DNA of 64,000 nucleotides from Sporothrix humicola (Eukaryota; Ascomycota; Sordariomycetes; Ophiostomatales; Ophiostomataceae): the NCBI GenBank assembly GCA_021396245.1, contig WNYE01000010.1, positions 124,001-188,000 of the forward strand, given 5' to 3'. The notes beneath the pieces are model-generated. The model was not told the origin of the DNA, made no database searches, and saw nothing but the letters and a program-made list of their open reading frames with translations. Both the position numbers and the translations under genes were made by a program. Shown piece after piece: positions 20,430 through 33,000 of this stretch; within the stretch, counting starts at the first letter, position 1; each line of letters begins with the position of its first letter.

Positions 20430-22874
20430 CTACTCCATGTAGATTGCTCCGTGCTTCTGGCCCTGGGACAGCACGTTGACGTCAATGTTCGGCTGCCCGC
20501 CATTCTCCACGTCGCCGTCGAGCTCCCGCTGCGCCTCCCGCAGCGCCTTGCGCAGCCGCCGCTGGCTGCACCGTGCCGTGTAGCCGCCCGTCTCGCGCGT
20601 CTCAAACAGCCGGTCGCCCGCGCACGACTGTCCGTAGATCTCGACAATCAGCACCCACCCGATCAGGCCCGTGGCGATCGACATGACCGACAGCGACGAC
20701 AAGCTCTGGGCGGCCGGCAGCGCGCAAAAGATGGCCGACACGACCAGGCGGTTGGCCATGCGGGCCCACTTTGGCAGACGCGCCGTCGGCGGGATCTTGT
20801 GCTGGTGGCAGAGCGCGATGAGCGTCATGGAAAACAGCGACACACCAAGACCGGTGCTGTAGTACAGCCGCAGGCCCAAGGACAGCTCCGGCGACGACCG
20901 CTCCTGGTACATTTCCGTCAGCGAGTCGTAGGGCGCGTTCGAGCAGTCCGTCGCGACCACAAACCGCGTCAGCGCCGCCGACGACAGGATAAACGCCAGC
21001 GTGAACAGCAGGTGCGCGTACTGCCAGATGTATGCCGTCTCGGCCCGCCGCCGGATCGCGTGCACGTGGATGTTGGTGCAGTCGATGTCAAAGTAGATCC
21101 AGTTGAAGATGAACGCCTGCACCAGGCCCAGCACGGCTTTTCCGAGGAACGCATTGACGCCGTAGCCGTGGCTGTTTTGGTACAGGACGCCGACCACCGA
21201 GTAGCCCAGCACCAGCGAAATAAACGCGTTCGTCCGCTCCACCTTGTGCTCAATGTTCATCGCCGGGTAGAAATCAAACACCTTGGTGATCAGGTACCGC
21301 CCGAACCGCGTCTCCGTGTGGCTGTTAGCATACCGGAACAGGCCCACGACCAGGCTGCCGCCAAACAGGTCAAACGCCAGCGCCACGAACACGCACGCCA
21401 GCCGCACAGGCATCGACAGGTGGATGCTCGCGATCCACAGCGCCGCGCCGATCACGGTCAGTGCCACCTGGCAGAACATCGTGCCCTGCACCAGCGGCAC
21501 CAGCAGGCCCGTCACGAAGCAGTACAGCGCCATGAACAGCCGCGCCGTCACGTAGTATGCCGCCAGCGCCGGGTACGTGTCGGCATAGAACGTCTCGCCA
21601 GTTTCTTCCTCTCTCCGCCAGAACATCATGTTGAGCATCCGGCGCTCCGCCGAGCCTCCGCCCTCCGAAGACGGTTCGGCCGCTTCGCTGTGCTCGCCCG
21701 TCGAGCCCCAGCCGTAAAACGTCTGCACCATGTTGACCGTGACACCCAGCAGACACGCAAACAAAAACAGAATCTCCACGCGCTGGATCACGTCGTTGGT
21801 CGAGAACCAGCTGACCAGCTGGGTCACGTCGCTCCAGATCTTCCAGCTCAGGCAGAACGTCACCAGGAACCGCAGCAGCTCGAACCCGTCCGCAGACTCG
21901 GCCGCGTGGTCGCCGTTGACCGCAATGATGCCGACGTACAACAGATCGAAAAACAGCTCAAAGCTCTGCACCGACGTCTCCTCGCTCGCGCGCCACAGCA
22001 GCCCGCGGTGGAAGTACTGCTTGACCACGGGCCGCTTGAAGATCTGCATGATCTGTCCGTTGTTCTGGTTGTGCCACACCGGCACGCCGCTCTTGCCGCC
22101 GTCGTCGCCGCTGCCGCTGTCCTCGTCGTCGTCTTCCGTGTCCGACGCGACGCTGTTGGCGCTCGAGCCCGCCTGGCTGCCGCGACGGCTGCTGCTCGCA
22201 CTGGCGCTGCCGCTTCCGTGACCGCTGCCGCCGCCTCCTCCTCCTCCACCGTGGCCTCCGCCATGTTCGTCGCCGCCAAACGTCCGCAGCGTCGCGCTAT
22301 ATCCAAACTTGGAGAAATTGTGGCCCAGGCTCGCCGAGTGGTCCTCGAGCTTCTCGAGCTCCGTCGACACCTGGTTAAAGTCCGCCGTCACCCGGTCCCA
22401 CTCGTCCAGGATCTCCGGGCCGTACTTGGCCTTGAGCGCCTCGCGCCGCGACTGGTGGTGCGCCTGCGACTCCTGCAAGAACTGCATGTGCTCCGGCGAG
22501 CCGTGCACCACCACCTCCACCTGCGGCATGCCTTCGCCGTGCGCCGCCGCCTCGCGCATCACGCCCGCGTACTTGTCGCGCAGAGCTGCCGCGTCTTCCG
22601 GCAGCGCCACCAGCACGCGCCGCCCGTCCGGCATCATGAATTCTTGCGGCTTGCGCCGCCGGCCCGTCCTCGACGACCGGCGACGCGCCTTGTTGCCGCC
22701 AGTGTGGGACGTTGTGCGACTGGCGGGGGTAGAGCCGCCAGCGGCAGCTCCAGCAGCAGCATCAGAAGCAGCCGCGGGTGTCGTCGTTCCTGGTGCTGAC
22801 GTCAATGTTGCATCGGCGCCCGACTTTGGCGACGGCGCCGACGAGCCGCTCGATGGGCCTCCTCCGTCGCTCAT
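20430..22874 (-). CDS. LtrA-family integral membrane protein
   Basis: A single exon encodes 814 residues from ATG at 22874. The family is named after Listeria low temperature requirement A; its biochemical role in fungi is not established. Residues 1-290 are hydrophilic: an Ala/Ser/Gly-rich start, a basic KARRRSSRTGRRRKPQEF stretch, a helical segment and a Gly/Ser/Asp-rich linker (GGGHGGGGGGGGSGHGSG). The family signature begins near residue 300 with SFELFFDLLYVGIIAV, followed by SWKIWSDVTQLVSWF. About ten to twelve hydrophobic segments follow up to residue 750, including VEILFLFACLLGVTVNMV, LACVFVALAFDLFGGSLVV and VMSIATGLIGWVLIVEIYG. The C-terminal 60 residues are charged and probably cytosolic. 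A membrane location is well supported; substrate and compartment are unknown. The opposite strand is open for about 780 codons, which reflects C/G-rich third positions and not a gene. Confidence 0.92.
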   Translation of the reverse strand: MSDGGGPSSGSSAPSPKSGADATLTSAPGTTTPAAASDAAAGAAAGGSTPASRTTSHTGGNKARRRSSRTGRRRKPQEFMMPDGRRVLVALPEDAAALRDKYAGVMREAAAHGEGMPQVEVVVHGSPEHMQFLQESQAHHQSRREALKAKYGPEILDEWDRVTADFNQVSTELEKLEDHSASLGHNFSKFGYSATLRTFGGDEHGGGHGGGGGGGGSGHGSGSASASSSRRGSQAGSSANSVASDTEDDDEDSGSGDDGGKSGVPVWHNQNNGQIMQIFKRPVVKQYFHRGLLWRASEETSVQSFELFFDLLYVGIIAVNGDHAAESADGFELLRFLVTFCLSWKIWSDVTQLVSWFSTNDVIQRVEILFLFACLLGVTVNMVQTFYGWGSTGEHSEAAEPSSEGGGSAERRMLNMMFWRREEETGETFYADTYPALAAYYVTARLFMALYCFVTGLLVPLVQGTMFCQVALTVIGAALWIASIHLSMPVRLACVFVALAFDLFGGSLVVGLFRYANSHTETRFGRYLITKVFDFYPAMNIEHKVERTNAFISLVLGYSVVGVLYQNSHGYGVNAFLGKAVLGLVQAFIFNWIYFDIDCTNIHVHAIRRRAETAYIWQYAHLLFTLAFILSSAALTRFVVATDCSNAPYDSLTEMYQERSSPELSLGLRLYYSTGLGVSLFSMTLIALCHQHKIPPTARLPKWARMANRLVVSAIFCALPAAQSLSSLSVMSIATGLIGWVLIVEIYGQSCAGDRLFETRETGGYTARCSQRRLRKALREAQRELDGDVENGGQPNIDVNVLSQGQKHGAIYME

Positions 22875-24555
22875 TGTGTTGTCGAAGAAAGAGGCGTCCG
22901 TATGTCGTGGTATGCGAGTGATGTCGGACTGTGTCTATGCAATTGGGTTTGCTTGTCGGAGAAAAGAACGTGTTGTCGTTCTTTCGTTCTTTGCGTTCTC
23001 TTGTCGCTGGTGTTATGCGGTTCCGTCGTCTGGAATTTGCTGTGTTGACCCTGGCTTTGTCGAATGCAACCCTAGATAAGATCAAAAGATAACCTTGTTG
23101 CGTGGATGGCGATGGGAAATGATCAAATAATATCCAAAATACGATAATTGAAGACAGGAGGAGAGAAGAAGAAGAAAGAAAAAAGCAGACAGTTCTTGTG
23201 GCAAAGAAAAAGAAAGGACAAAAGAAAAAGAAAAAGACAACAGCGGCGCGCTCGAGCTGTCTTGGCCTGCACCACAGGCCGGGGGGCTGCCTTTATTTCC
23301 TTTTCTTTTGCTGGATTTTGCCATTCTTTCTCTCTTTCTCTCATTTTCGGTGTTGCTGGCTCATCTCATCTCTCCTCTGTTGTAGCGATCCGGGACTAGC
23401 GCCGGAGAGCTGAAGCCCAGGCCAAGGCGCCTTGTCAGAAAACGCGCCAAAACCCCCACTAAAATGCTTGCTAACACGGTAAAAATTCGTGAGAAAGCTT
23501 CTCTAAACTCTTAACAAGAAACAAGAGGAGACCAAGACCACACCAAGAGAGCTTAAAAATCTCGACAGAAACCCCTCCCACTCGCTCAAATCCGATGCAG
23601 ATCGCCAACAGTGCCAGAGTGCCCAGCCTTTTGGCTCTGTTTTGGCCTGCTTTGGCCTGCTTTGTCCCTCTTTTTTCGGCTTTGTGATCGTATCCCCATC
23701 TCGCTCATCTCGTCCGTGTTCCCCAAAAAGCTCACCAAACGCCCGAACAGACCCAAATCACTGCCGTCGGTCCAGTGGCGTTGGCACGCTACAGCGTTAG
23801 TGGGCTGGCCAGGCCATATGCAAATGCAGCTTGGTCAGTCATTGTCGGTATTTTTGCAAAATACACGAAGGCTGCATATTTCAGCAAACTGCGAGACAAG
23901 GGTCAAAATTGCCAAGAGTCGGCGTCCAAAAATTGATAATCATTTCAAATCCAAAGAGTAAAAAGGAGCAAGTAGAATAGGAGAAATCTGAAAAGGAGAA
24001 CACGAGAAAGGAGAAGACGATAAATCGAGAAAAACGAATTGTCAGGTATCCAAAACTTTTGCATCATTGCGTGCTGTTGAGCAGGACACTTTCATGAGCC
24101 CATAAACGCCAATAAACGCCATATGTTTGCCCATGCCGTGTTGTTGCCCAGAGCTTTGAACTGTAATAATAAAACAAAAAAAAATTCCTGCCAAAAATCC
24201 ATAAAACGTCCAAAACAAGAGACTGATGAAAACTCTGATGAGAACTCTGATGAAAATAAATGCAGACATTAAAGAAAACAGGAAAAAAGGCTGCAGAAAA
24301 CAAAACTGAAACAAAATGATGCAAAAAAATGACAGTTGAAACGTTGCTCGCCGGCATGCCATCTCATGTCGACCGGTATCATAAAGTGGTATAGTATAAT
24401 TCGTACAAATGCTTGTTCTTGAAGCTTGGTGTTCTTGATGTTATTGGTGTTTTTAGTGTGCTATGGTTGGCACAATTGGCGTGTGGCGGTAGGTTTGCAC
24501 CGAGGTGAAATGAGTGGCAAAGCTTGAGCTTAGCTTCACATATGCTTGACCATGC
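22875..24555. other. Promoter region of LtrA gene and 3' flank of the PFK-2/FBPase-2 gene
   Basis: No coding sequence is recognisable. The minus strand next to 22875 would carry the LtrA leader. A purine-rich tract on the plus strand at about 23150-23245 is a C/T-rich tract on the gene strand. A 12-bp unit, CTGATGARAACT, is repeated three times at 24223-24258. Confidence 0.5.
24223..24258 (+). repeat. 12-bp tandem repeat, three copies
   Basis: CTGATGAAAACT, CTGATGAGAACT and CTGATGAAAATA follow one another directly. It is a plain microsatellite-like repeat about 300 bp past the stop codon of the PFK-2 gene on the opposite strand. Confidence 0.8.
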
Positions 24556-27054
24556 TTAGTTGTTGCGGTCCTGCGTCTTCTGCGGCTTGTATTCCCGAAC
24601 CTCGTCAAACCAGCCCTGCGGTTCGTTGTACCGGTAAGCGTGGAATTCGATCCCGTACGGCTTAGGGTGGATGGCAAAAAGCATCCCGAGAGGGACATCA
24701 AGGTCCGCGATGTCCTCGCGGGTCAGGTCCATGAAGTAGGCCATCAACACGCGGCACACAGACCGGTGGCTGATAATCAGGACGTGGTCGGCAACACGCT
24801 CGACCTCGCGGACCATGTCACGGAGCCGGTTGATGACCTGGAGGTAGCCCTCGCCGCCGACACCCGGGTAGATGTATTGCAACTTGTCGTGCTGGCGCTT
24901 TTCGTACTCGTCAGGGTGCTTGGTCGCAATCTCCTCGTAGGTCATGCCCTCGAATGTGCCGGCATTCAGTTCGTTGAGCATCTCCCACGCCTTGACATCG
25001 TAGTCGTCGTCGGCCTCAAAGTACTCGGCTGTCTCAACACTGCGCTTGAGCATGGAAGTCCAGACGCAAAAGTTCTTCTCCTCCAGATCCTGGTTGAATT
25101 CGGGGTACGGGGGCGTATGGTCTCCAGGCTGCGGCGGGAACGAGGCGCGGGCAATCTTAGTTTCCTGTTCGACCACCCATTCTTTGCGTTTTGCCGTGAT
25201 GAAGTTGTACAGAGCCATGCCGTAGTAGTGGCCGCGCTCTGTCAGATCAGAGTTACCGCCGAGCTTGCCAGCGACATTATCCAGACTCTGGCCATGTCTT
25301 GTGATCCAGATCTGTCTCGGGGACAGGTTGAACGTCGTCAGGTAGGACGCAATGCCACTTGCCAAGAAGCCCCTGAGGCGGTGGTGAACAATTTTTCGTC
25401 CCACGTCAATGATCTATTTAGCGAGGGGCAGTGGTGTTAGCCAAGAGTCCGAATAAAGGGGGTGTCATGTCACGCAAAAAAGAAAAGACGTGTAGGTGTG
25501 TATTTACCTGAATGTACTGCAGATCGTGCTTTTCCTCGTATTCACCGATGGGCTCGTATGCACTCTCGTAGGCCTTGACACGGGCCTTGAAGTCTTCCAG
25601 AGACTTCACAGGATCTTTGTTCTTGTAGTCAGGGCCCGAGAGTTTAAGGCGCATATTTGCCTCCAGCAGCTAAAAAAAGTTACCGTTGTTAGTAATCCAA
25701 GCGTTTTTAGTCAGGTACACATAGAAACAAAACAAAACAAAAAGACCTACATTCTCATCATTGCAGATGCTCTCGATGAACAAAATGCCGAGCTTCGGCT
25801 CCCGTTCCTTAATACGGTCAACCAACAACTTCCGACGATGCAGAGTGCTGTTTGTGGCATCCAGAACGCCAACAGAACCGTTTCCGTGAAGCAGGTAGTC
25901 GATAAGCTCGTCGAGAGTTTCAAGAGCAACCTGTTCGCGAATCTTGGATGCCGTTTCGTTCTTCGGATCGAAGAATTTGGCAGACTGGTCCATGCGCTTT
26001 TGCTCGCTCTCGGCGTTGTCGTCGTCGGCCGTACCGTTCAGATCGAAGGTCGTTGGCTCCTCAATCTGGGCAGTGTGAGTACCGTTGAGCAAAATCGATG
26101 CGGCTTCCTGGACGGGGGCATCCGACTGTCCATTCGGGTTGAGGCGAGAGTGGCGGTACTGGGAGGCTGGCGGCGATCTGCCTCTTGTCGAAGACGATGC
26201 GGAAGGCGGGAGGACGCCGGCGGCAATGCGCCTCCGGTTGCCAACATTGAAGATGCGAGTGTTGTGCTGTTGCCATGACAGATAACGCTGGATCTTCTTT
26301 GTGATGTATGATTTGCCCCGTGCAGGCAGGCCGACCATGATAATGACAAGCTTAGCGGCGACATCGCGGTCGGGAATGCGACCGTCGGGTGACACCTTGG
26401 ACCGGGTCATGCCCGGGATGTTAAGGGACGTTGCATGTGGCCGGACTCGTGGTGTGTGGTTGCCCGAGTTCTGTCTCAGTGGAGGACTATGACGTAGCTT
26501 GTTAGCAGGCAATTTAGACGCAGGATGCAGGTGATTGATGGAATATGCAGGGTTTCTGGCCGCATCCCTCCCCCAAAAACACTCCACGATCCACTAAAAT
26601 TCGCCCCAATGGTATGCCATAACAGGTGCGAATATTGGGCAGAGAGAAATCGTATGGAAGGGAAATTAAAGAAAGGGAAAAGCACATGAAAAGTAAACAG
26701 AGCATGGTGTGAGGTGGGCTGCTAATGCTCTGCAAAACGAGGCTGTGGCTCTTACATTCTCGGTGACCCTGGCGCAGTCGAGGCGTTACTCCGTGCGTAG
26801 GGTGATTCATAGTGTGGGATGCTCGGTCTGCTGGTAGGTCCAGTGGTGCCATTGGTACCGTTTGGCGGGTGCGAGTCGGTGGTGCCGTTGTTCAGGGACT
26901 TGAGCGCATGGGCGAGAGAAGCATGAGGAGGAGGCAGGAGGTGGCCATCTTGTCCTTGGGGCACAGGCAGTGGTGGGCGTTCTGTTTGGAGAAGTTTTGG
27001 TGACGAGGAAGCGGAGGACGATGAGTTCGTAGCTGAGACCAGATGTGTGCTCAT
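24556..27054 (-). CDS. 6-phosphofructo-2-kinase / fructose-2,6-bisphosphatase
   Basis: Four exons, in coding order 27054-26756, 26486-25751, 25669-25508 and 25413-24556, give 684 residues. The introns are 269, 81 and 94 nt, all GT...AG. The enzyme makes and degrades fructose 2,6-bisphosphate, the cytosolic activator of glycolysis and inhibitor of gluconeogenesis. Residues 1-140 are a Ser/Pro/Asn-rich extension. The kinase half has a Walker A GLPARGKS at about 152-159, the RIFNVGNRRR motif and VLDATNST. A Ser- and Asp-rich insertion of about 80-90 residues separates GNRRRIAAG from KFFDPKN. The phosphatase half has the catalytic RHG (His near 439), the acidic AGTFEGMTYEEI segment and the second-His motif ISHRSVCR. 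Both active sites look intact, unlike yeast Pfk26, which lacks the phosphatase His. MSTHLVSATN at 27054 is the first ATG in its frame. The C-terminus is short. Confidence 0.95.
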
Positions 27055-30000
27055 GACAAGCTTTGCCAGCGACGATTGCTGGGACTGTTTTCTGCAAAGT
27101 TGGTCTAAAGGTCGAGAGACGGCGGAGAGCGTGCAAGTCAGCAGGCTGAGAAATTCAGGCAAAAAAATATATGAGTGCAAGGCTGGATGGTTGCTGGAAA
27201 AAAGAAGAGAGACGTATGCAGGAGAAACCTCGTGGGAAAGAGCTGAGGTGGGGAAGTTGAGTATATGTATGTCAGAGTGAAAGAGTGGGATATGCACACC
27301 TGTTTCTTCTTTCTTTTAAAATAGAAGACAGGGTGCGACAGGACTTGTGCTGGTTGGGGACAACGTGCGGTGAGTGTGCGTTGGGGGAATAGCAATGCAG
27401 CTTGAGATGAGTCGAAATGAGGTGGAAGCAGTTGGAGAAATGCAGGACAAAGAAAGGGGGTAATATGTGGCAAGGGGAAGCGAGGACGGGAAGAGAGGGC
27501 AAGGGAAGCAAAAGAACCCAAGAAGAATAAAAGAAGCAATATATTATTTCGACAGGGAGACAAATAAAACACCAGAAACGGAGAAGTGCAGGGGATGGTA
27601 TTGAGTATTGAGTCTGGGAATTGAAGAACGAACCTGTATTCTGGCCTGTCTGGTCAGAGACAAAAGAAGCAGCTGAAAATGTGGCCGCCATAGAGCCTGT
27701 AACAAAGACAGCGTCGGCGTCCACCAAGGCTGAGTCACAGAAAATCCTTGATGGGATAGGATGAGATGCGTAGGGCGTGCGAAACTGTGAGGCGAGAAAG
27801 CGGGCCTGTCAGTTTGGCGGAAGTCCAGGGAACGTCAGCCGCCGCAGCGGCCGGGAGCGTGGGCCCTGGAATTGTTCTGGCTGTCTGGCCTGGGCTCTCC
27901 TGTCTCGATCTGTCTCTCCTTCTGTTCTCTCTCGACTCGGAGCTTGTTCGTTTCAAAGAATATTCTGTGTGTGTTGCCTCTCGATTATGAGCGCATTTGT
28001 TCTTGGACCCTAGGTCGATGGGCTCGGTCGATGAGAGTTTCGCCGCTGATAATTCGCTAGCGTTTGGCAAGTCGGCGCAATTCAGCGAGGTGGAGAGCGC
28101 TGTGGAGGACGCTTGATGGGCTCTGGACGCGATGGGACTGTGCAGGACAGACTGAACAGAGCGACAGAATGACGGGTGTGGGTGGGGTGGCCGTCGTGAT
28201 GGGCTTGTTTCTGCGGTTTTGCAGTGGAGTCCGATCCAGGCGGGCGGCGGAAGCAGTGGATGGGATGGATTGTCCAGTGGGGGCAAGCCGGTTTTTAAAT
28301 GGTGCTAAAGACTCTGGACTGGCGACTGGCATTAGCATTAGGTATTGGAGTTGTGTATTCGCGCAAGAGGCGATTGGCCTGCGATAGAGGGACGGGCGAG
28401 GGTGAGTCTGGGCGCAAGGCAACACAAAATCCAAGACGTGGGAGAATGATGTAAGAAGAGAAAAGGGAAGTGAGAGCTGGGATGACCGGCATGGAAGATG
28501 GGGAGAAGAAAAAGGGGATCCAGAAAGCAAGACAATGTTGGTTGAGGGGCCAGACAGGAAAGTGAAGATGACCGTACCTGCTTTGAATAGGACTTGTATT
28601 TTGCTGGGCTTGCTGGGAGAGGAAGGAGGCGTGTGCGTCACTTCCCCAAAAACTCGCTTGCCGCTTTCGCCAGATGAGAGGAGGGGAAAGAGCGCAGGAG
28701 GGTTTGAAGGAGGGAGATCGTTCTGAGAGGGGATGCGAAGAGAGAAAAGAGGCAAGAAAGGAATTAAAGTCCGTGAAGGCGTAGTCGTCGGGAGGCGATT
28801 CTTCTCGTCGTTCTGTGTCGGGGCTGTCTGTCAGACTGTTGGCTTCAGCTGGCGTTCGATGTCGTCGATTCGTCCACGGAGAAGGCGTTCGTATTATGTG
28901 CAATTCGTGTTATTCGTGTTATTCGCAGTGTATCACTCCTTCCTTTGGAGCTTTTGTTGGGGTAGGCGAGCAGGCAAGGACTTTTCTTCGAATATTTGGC
29001 AGCAGCGTTGCGTGGGACAAAAACAAATTCGGATTTGCAGGGACTGTCGAGGGAAAGAGCCAAGTATATGACCCAAGACACAACAGACAAAGAAGGCAAG
29101 ATCGGATGCCGCAATGAGAACAAGGCGGGAAGGAGCAATGGATGACAAGATTTCGACCAAGACGGCAGGCCTGACGGGAAGAATTGCGAAAAACGAAATC
29201 AAGAAAGCAAAAAGAAGAGGTCAAAAAGAAATCCGAGAGGCCTACAGCATACTCACACAAAACATAACTTCTACAGATCCATTTCACAAATAAACGTCCA
29301 AGTGATAAAAGCCCGAAAAAAAGTTTGTCACACTAGAGATTACAAAGTCCCCTTCACCGTAACACATGCTGTGCGAGGTGCCTTCCCTCACCTTTTTTTT
29401 TTACCTCGAAATTTTAGTTTTGGAGAAGGCCGCCTCCCTTCCTGGGTCGCGCCTGCCGCGAACGGCGATGAAAGCGCCAGGAAAGAGGACAAAGCCAGAA
29501 AGATGGCAGTTTCCCCGCCAAAATTTGGACTGCACCTGCACTGAAATACGACTCTACAGATTTGCTTGCAGCGTTTGTGAGTGGAGCAATTGCTCTGTCT
29601 TCAGTCTCGCTGTTTCGGTGTCTGATCTCCGTCGGCGCTTCTGTGCGTCTGTGGCGCCGGGAGTGTGGTGGGCGATGCGGAGAATTGGAGATAGAGGATT
29701 TGGCCTATCCTTGCAGGCTGTGTCTGAGCCTTTTTGCACGTCGTAAAGGCAGGCTGCCACCCAGGGTCTCTGCCAGCGAGACGCGGCAGATCCAACGGGA
29801 CAATATGCTCCGTGGATTAGATTTTTCAGGACACCTGCGAAGTTCGGAGGGCGCGATCGCTCTTTCTGCTTGTTGGGAAGGCTAAATGGCTAGCGTCTTT
29901 TTTGACGAGACACTTGGGGGCACGCTAGGAAGGAGCGACAGACACACAAAAGACAGAAGAAAGAATGAGGGGGCAGAAGAGAGAGAGAAAAGAAAGACCA

Positions 30001-33000
30001 AAAAGTGAAAGAAAGAGAAGGTGCAAAGGGACAGGGACACTCAGCGAGGTCAAGGAGGAGAAGGCTAAGCGGGAAGCAAGAACAGATCAAGAACAACTGC
30101 CAAAAGAGGACAAAAGAGGAGAAAACAGGCCCAGTCAAGTCAGGGAAAGAGTGGCCGACCAGCCCAGAAAAAAAGCCCGTGAAAAACTGCGAGGAGGATT
30201 TGCCGTATTTGGAGAAATGTTGCACCTTCTGTCAGAGTAACGTCTGACCTATAAGGCGTTCTGGGCAGGAACGAAGGTATCTTACTGTGAGACGAAGCAT
30301 CATCTGCCAATTGAACGAAGAGCAATACGAAGCAGAATGATCTCAGACTGCTGCCATGTATATTTTTATTATTAAAAGTGACAGCAGCGTCAAAAAGACT
30401 GCAAACAACAGCACCCTCCACTGGAACATATTCGTCCTACACGTGGCAAGCCCACTTGAGACTGAAGCTGTCCTCGCAGCTGCCTTTTTTACTCCGCAAG
30501 TGTCACCGGAGTTTTGTTCGGGGCAAGTGCTGTCGCGGTGCTGCTGGCGTTCGCCGCGTTCCTAAATGGGGCAGCTACGACGCAGCACCCTGAACGGAGG
30601 AAAGTCCTACACCAGCACACAACAGCTCCCAGCCCGAGATTCGGATCTCCGGGAAGGTGCCAGGTCTTCTGCTTCCCCTCACAAAAATGCCTCCTTTATT
30701 GTGTAATACAGCTTACAATTTCTTGGCGATGCGCCCCGACCAAGCGAGCAAGTCTTCCAGCACGGCCACATCGCCCGGATACGGCCGTCCCAGCCAAGGC
30801 AAGGCAAATCAAAGAGGGGGGAATGAAGAGAAAGAAACACCAAAGCTTACATGGCACGAGCTGATCTGTCGCAGAGAGCCGGCCACAAGATAGGCTGGGT
30901 TGAGGCCAGTGAAACCGGCGACATTCGCACAGCCAAGCCTCGTCCGACCAAGAAGCATATCTATCGCCTTCGTATTGACCGCCCTCTGCGAAATGCCGCC
31001 TTCTCCGCCCTCCCGCCTCGCCGCTCATCCCCCACATCAATTGATGGCAAGCCGCGATCGACGAGATGAGTTTCTTGGGTTCTCCATGCCAATCTGTTGA
31101 CTGTGGATGCAGATTTGATAAGGCGGCATGCGATGCGAGTGCCCTGCATGCAAGAAAGACGAACAAAAAGAACCAAAATCAGAAGCAGAAGCAGAGTCTC
31201 CGTCCCGCCTTCTGTCCCCTTGTGCAATGGAATTCTTGATATCCCGTCCTGTCGACACATGCCCCCACGCTTTTCATTGGACTTCCCTTCTGGAACAGAA
31301 TGTCAGTGCCAAGCCAACACTGCGTTACATTGCGGTGGTTCCCCCATACAGCATCTGTTCTTGTACGATATCAGTAAAGTAATACAAACATGCTTGGCAG
31401 TTTGAATATGTCTCTGTGGTTTATAGAGATAAAGTACTTTAAAGTGCTTTAAGTGCTTCCAAAGGCATGCCGCAGCCATCAGGCCGAACCGGGCTGCATT
31501 CCGCCCAGACCGGGACAGCGTTCTACCCATGTATGACCGCCCTTGTGCGGCGCATCTCATGCAGGCGAGCCGTCTTTTGGCGTTCCACAAATAGCAGGCG
31601 GTTCTATTTTGTTTCTTATTTCTTATTTGGCCCGTTTGACCCAGACATTTATTTCCCCATAGCTCGGGCCGTCTGATAAGAGCTGACCAGCGGCAGCCTC
31701 AGCTGCATTTTTACTGGGACTTTCAAGTAAGATATATTCGATGAAAAGGCCAATGTGTCTGTTTTGCTGAGAGGCGATAGTGTGTGCCGCCAGTCAGCTT
31801 CCGTAGATCCAAACGTGCTCTTTCAACGGCTAGCCATAGGCCGAGGAAAATATGCTGCAGGCAGCCACAAAGACAACAATGTTGCTTGGATTCCATCATA
31901 GACCTAGACCGCTTGGATTCAGTGTCCGTAATCTAGACTTTCCTCTGTTTCCAACCCCTGAATATGTTTTCATATTTATTCTACTTTTATTTTTTTGATT
32001 TCAGATACATCTCACATATCACAACTACGCTGGCCAAGCCTAAATGGTCCCACTGCGTTTCGGCAGCCGGCCTTACTCTCCCTGTCAAGCAATAGAAAAG
32101 ACCATACGCAGGGGAAATGGGTAGGACAGAGAGCGCAAGTAGTAACATTCTGCAACCGGTGCGCTGTATCATAGATGCTGGCCATTAGATATGTCGCATT
32201 CCTTTTTATCTGTCTGCCGAAGATCTTCTTGGCAGACAAGTGCCCAGATCTTGGTTGTCGGTTGCAATCCAGAGATCTACAGAGTAATACAAAGAGGCTT
32301 AGGAAAGGCCAAGAGGCAAGATAGACCGAGATAAGAATATATAAAAAAACGAAAATGCTGTTCCGACTTGGGCAGTTTTAGGTGATCCTGGAGATGAAAG
32401 ACATCGGTCTCCAGAAACTATGCCTTTTCTATGCCTATGTAAAAATGTTTTTAAAAACATGTTCCACGGATGTCTTGGCTCCAGTGACTTGGTATTTTTT
32501 TTCTAATAAAATAATACTAATAGTAATAACTGTAAAGAGGAAAGGGAGGAACAGAAAAACAATTTTGACATATACTTTTTTCTTTGCAAACCCAGAAGAA
32601 AGATCTTTATTGGCATCCAATATTTTCACCACTTGACATGATCTCATTTTATTACTCACTTTCCAGCTCTATGATCTCATATAAGCCACATGGAGCCGAC
32701 TGTCATTTAGATAAGAAATCCGCCTTGAAGTATCTTGTACAGAATGGCGGAAGGCTGTACCAACCAACAGACCAAACTGATAGCGTTAAATGCAACCTAA
32801 GATCGGCACCCACAGCCTTGCCTGACAAGCGCTAAATTAATTTTTAACTAGGCGGTTTGATACGGTGAAAGAGACGAGGCTGAGGATTTAATTTGTATTT
32901 GGCCAAGTCTCTGCGACAAATGCTGCGAATGGTGTATTTCAAAATATGGCAAAATAAAATAAAATAAAACAAGGTCAAAGCCTGGTAGCACAGAAATCAC

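Noticed and set aside
20451..22799. 782-codon open frame antisense to the LtrA gene
   Set aside because: It mirrors the C/G-rich third positions of a clear membrane-protein gene. Its translation is Arg/His/Gln-rich with no domain.
24223..24258. CTGATGA copies resembling box C of snoRNAs or the hammerhead core
   Set aside because: They are successive units of a 12-bp tandem repeat; there is no box D with a terminal stem and no hammerhead helices.
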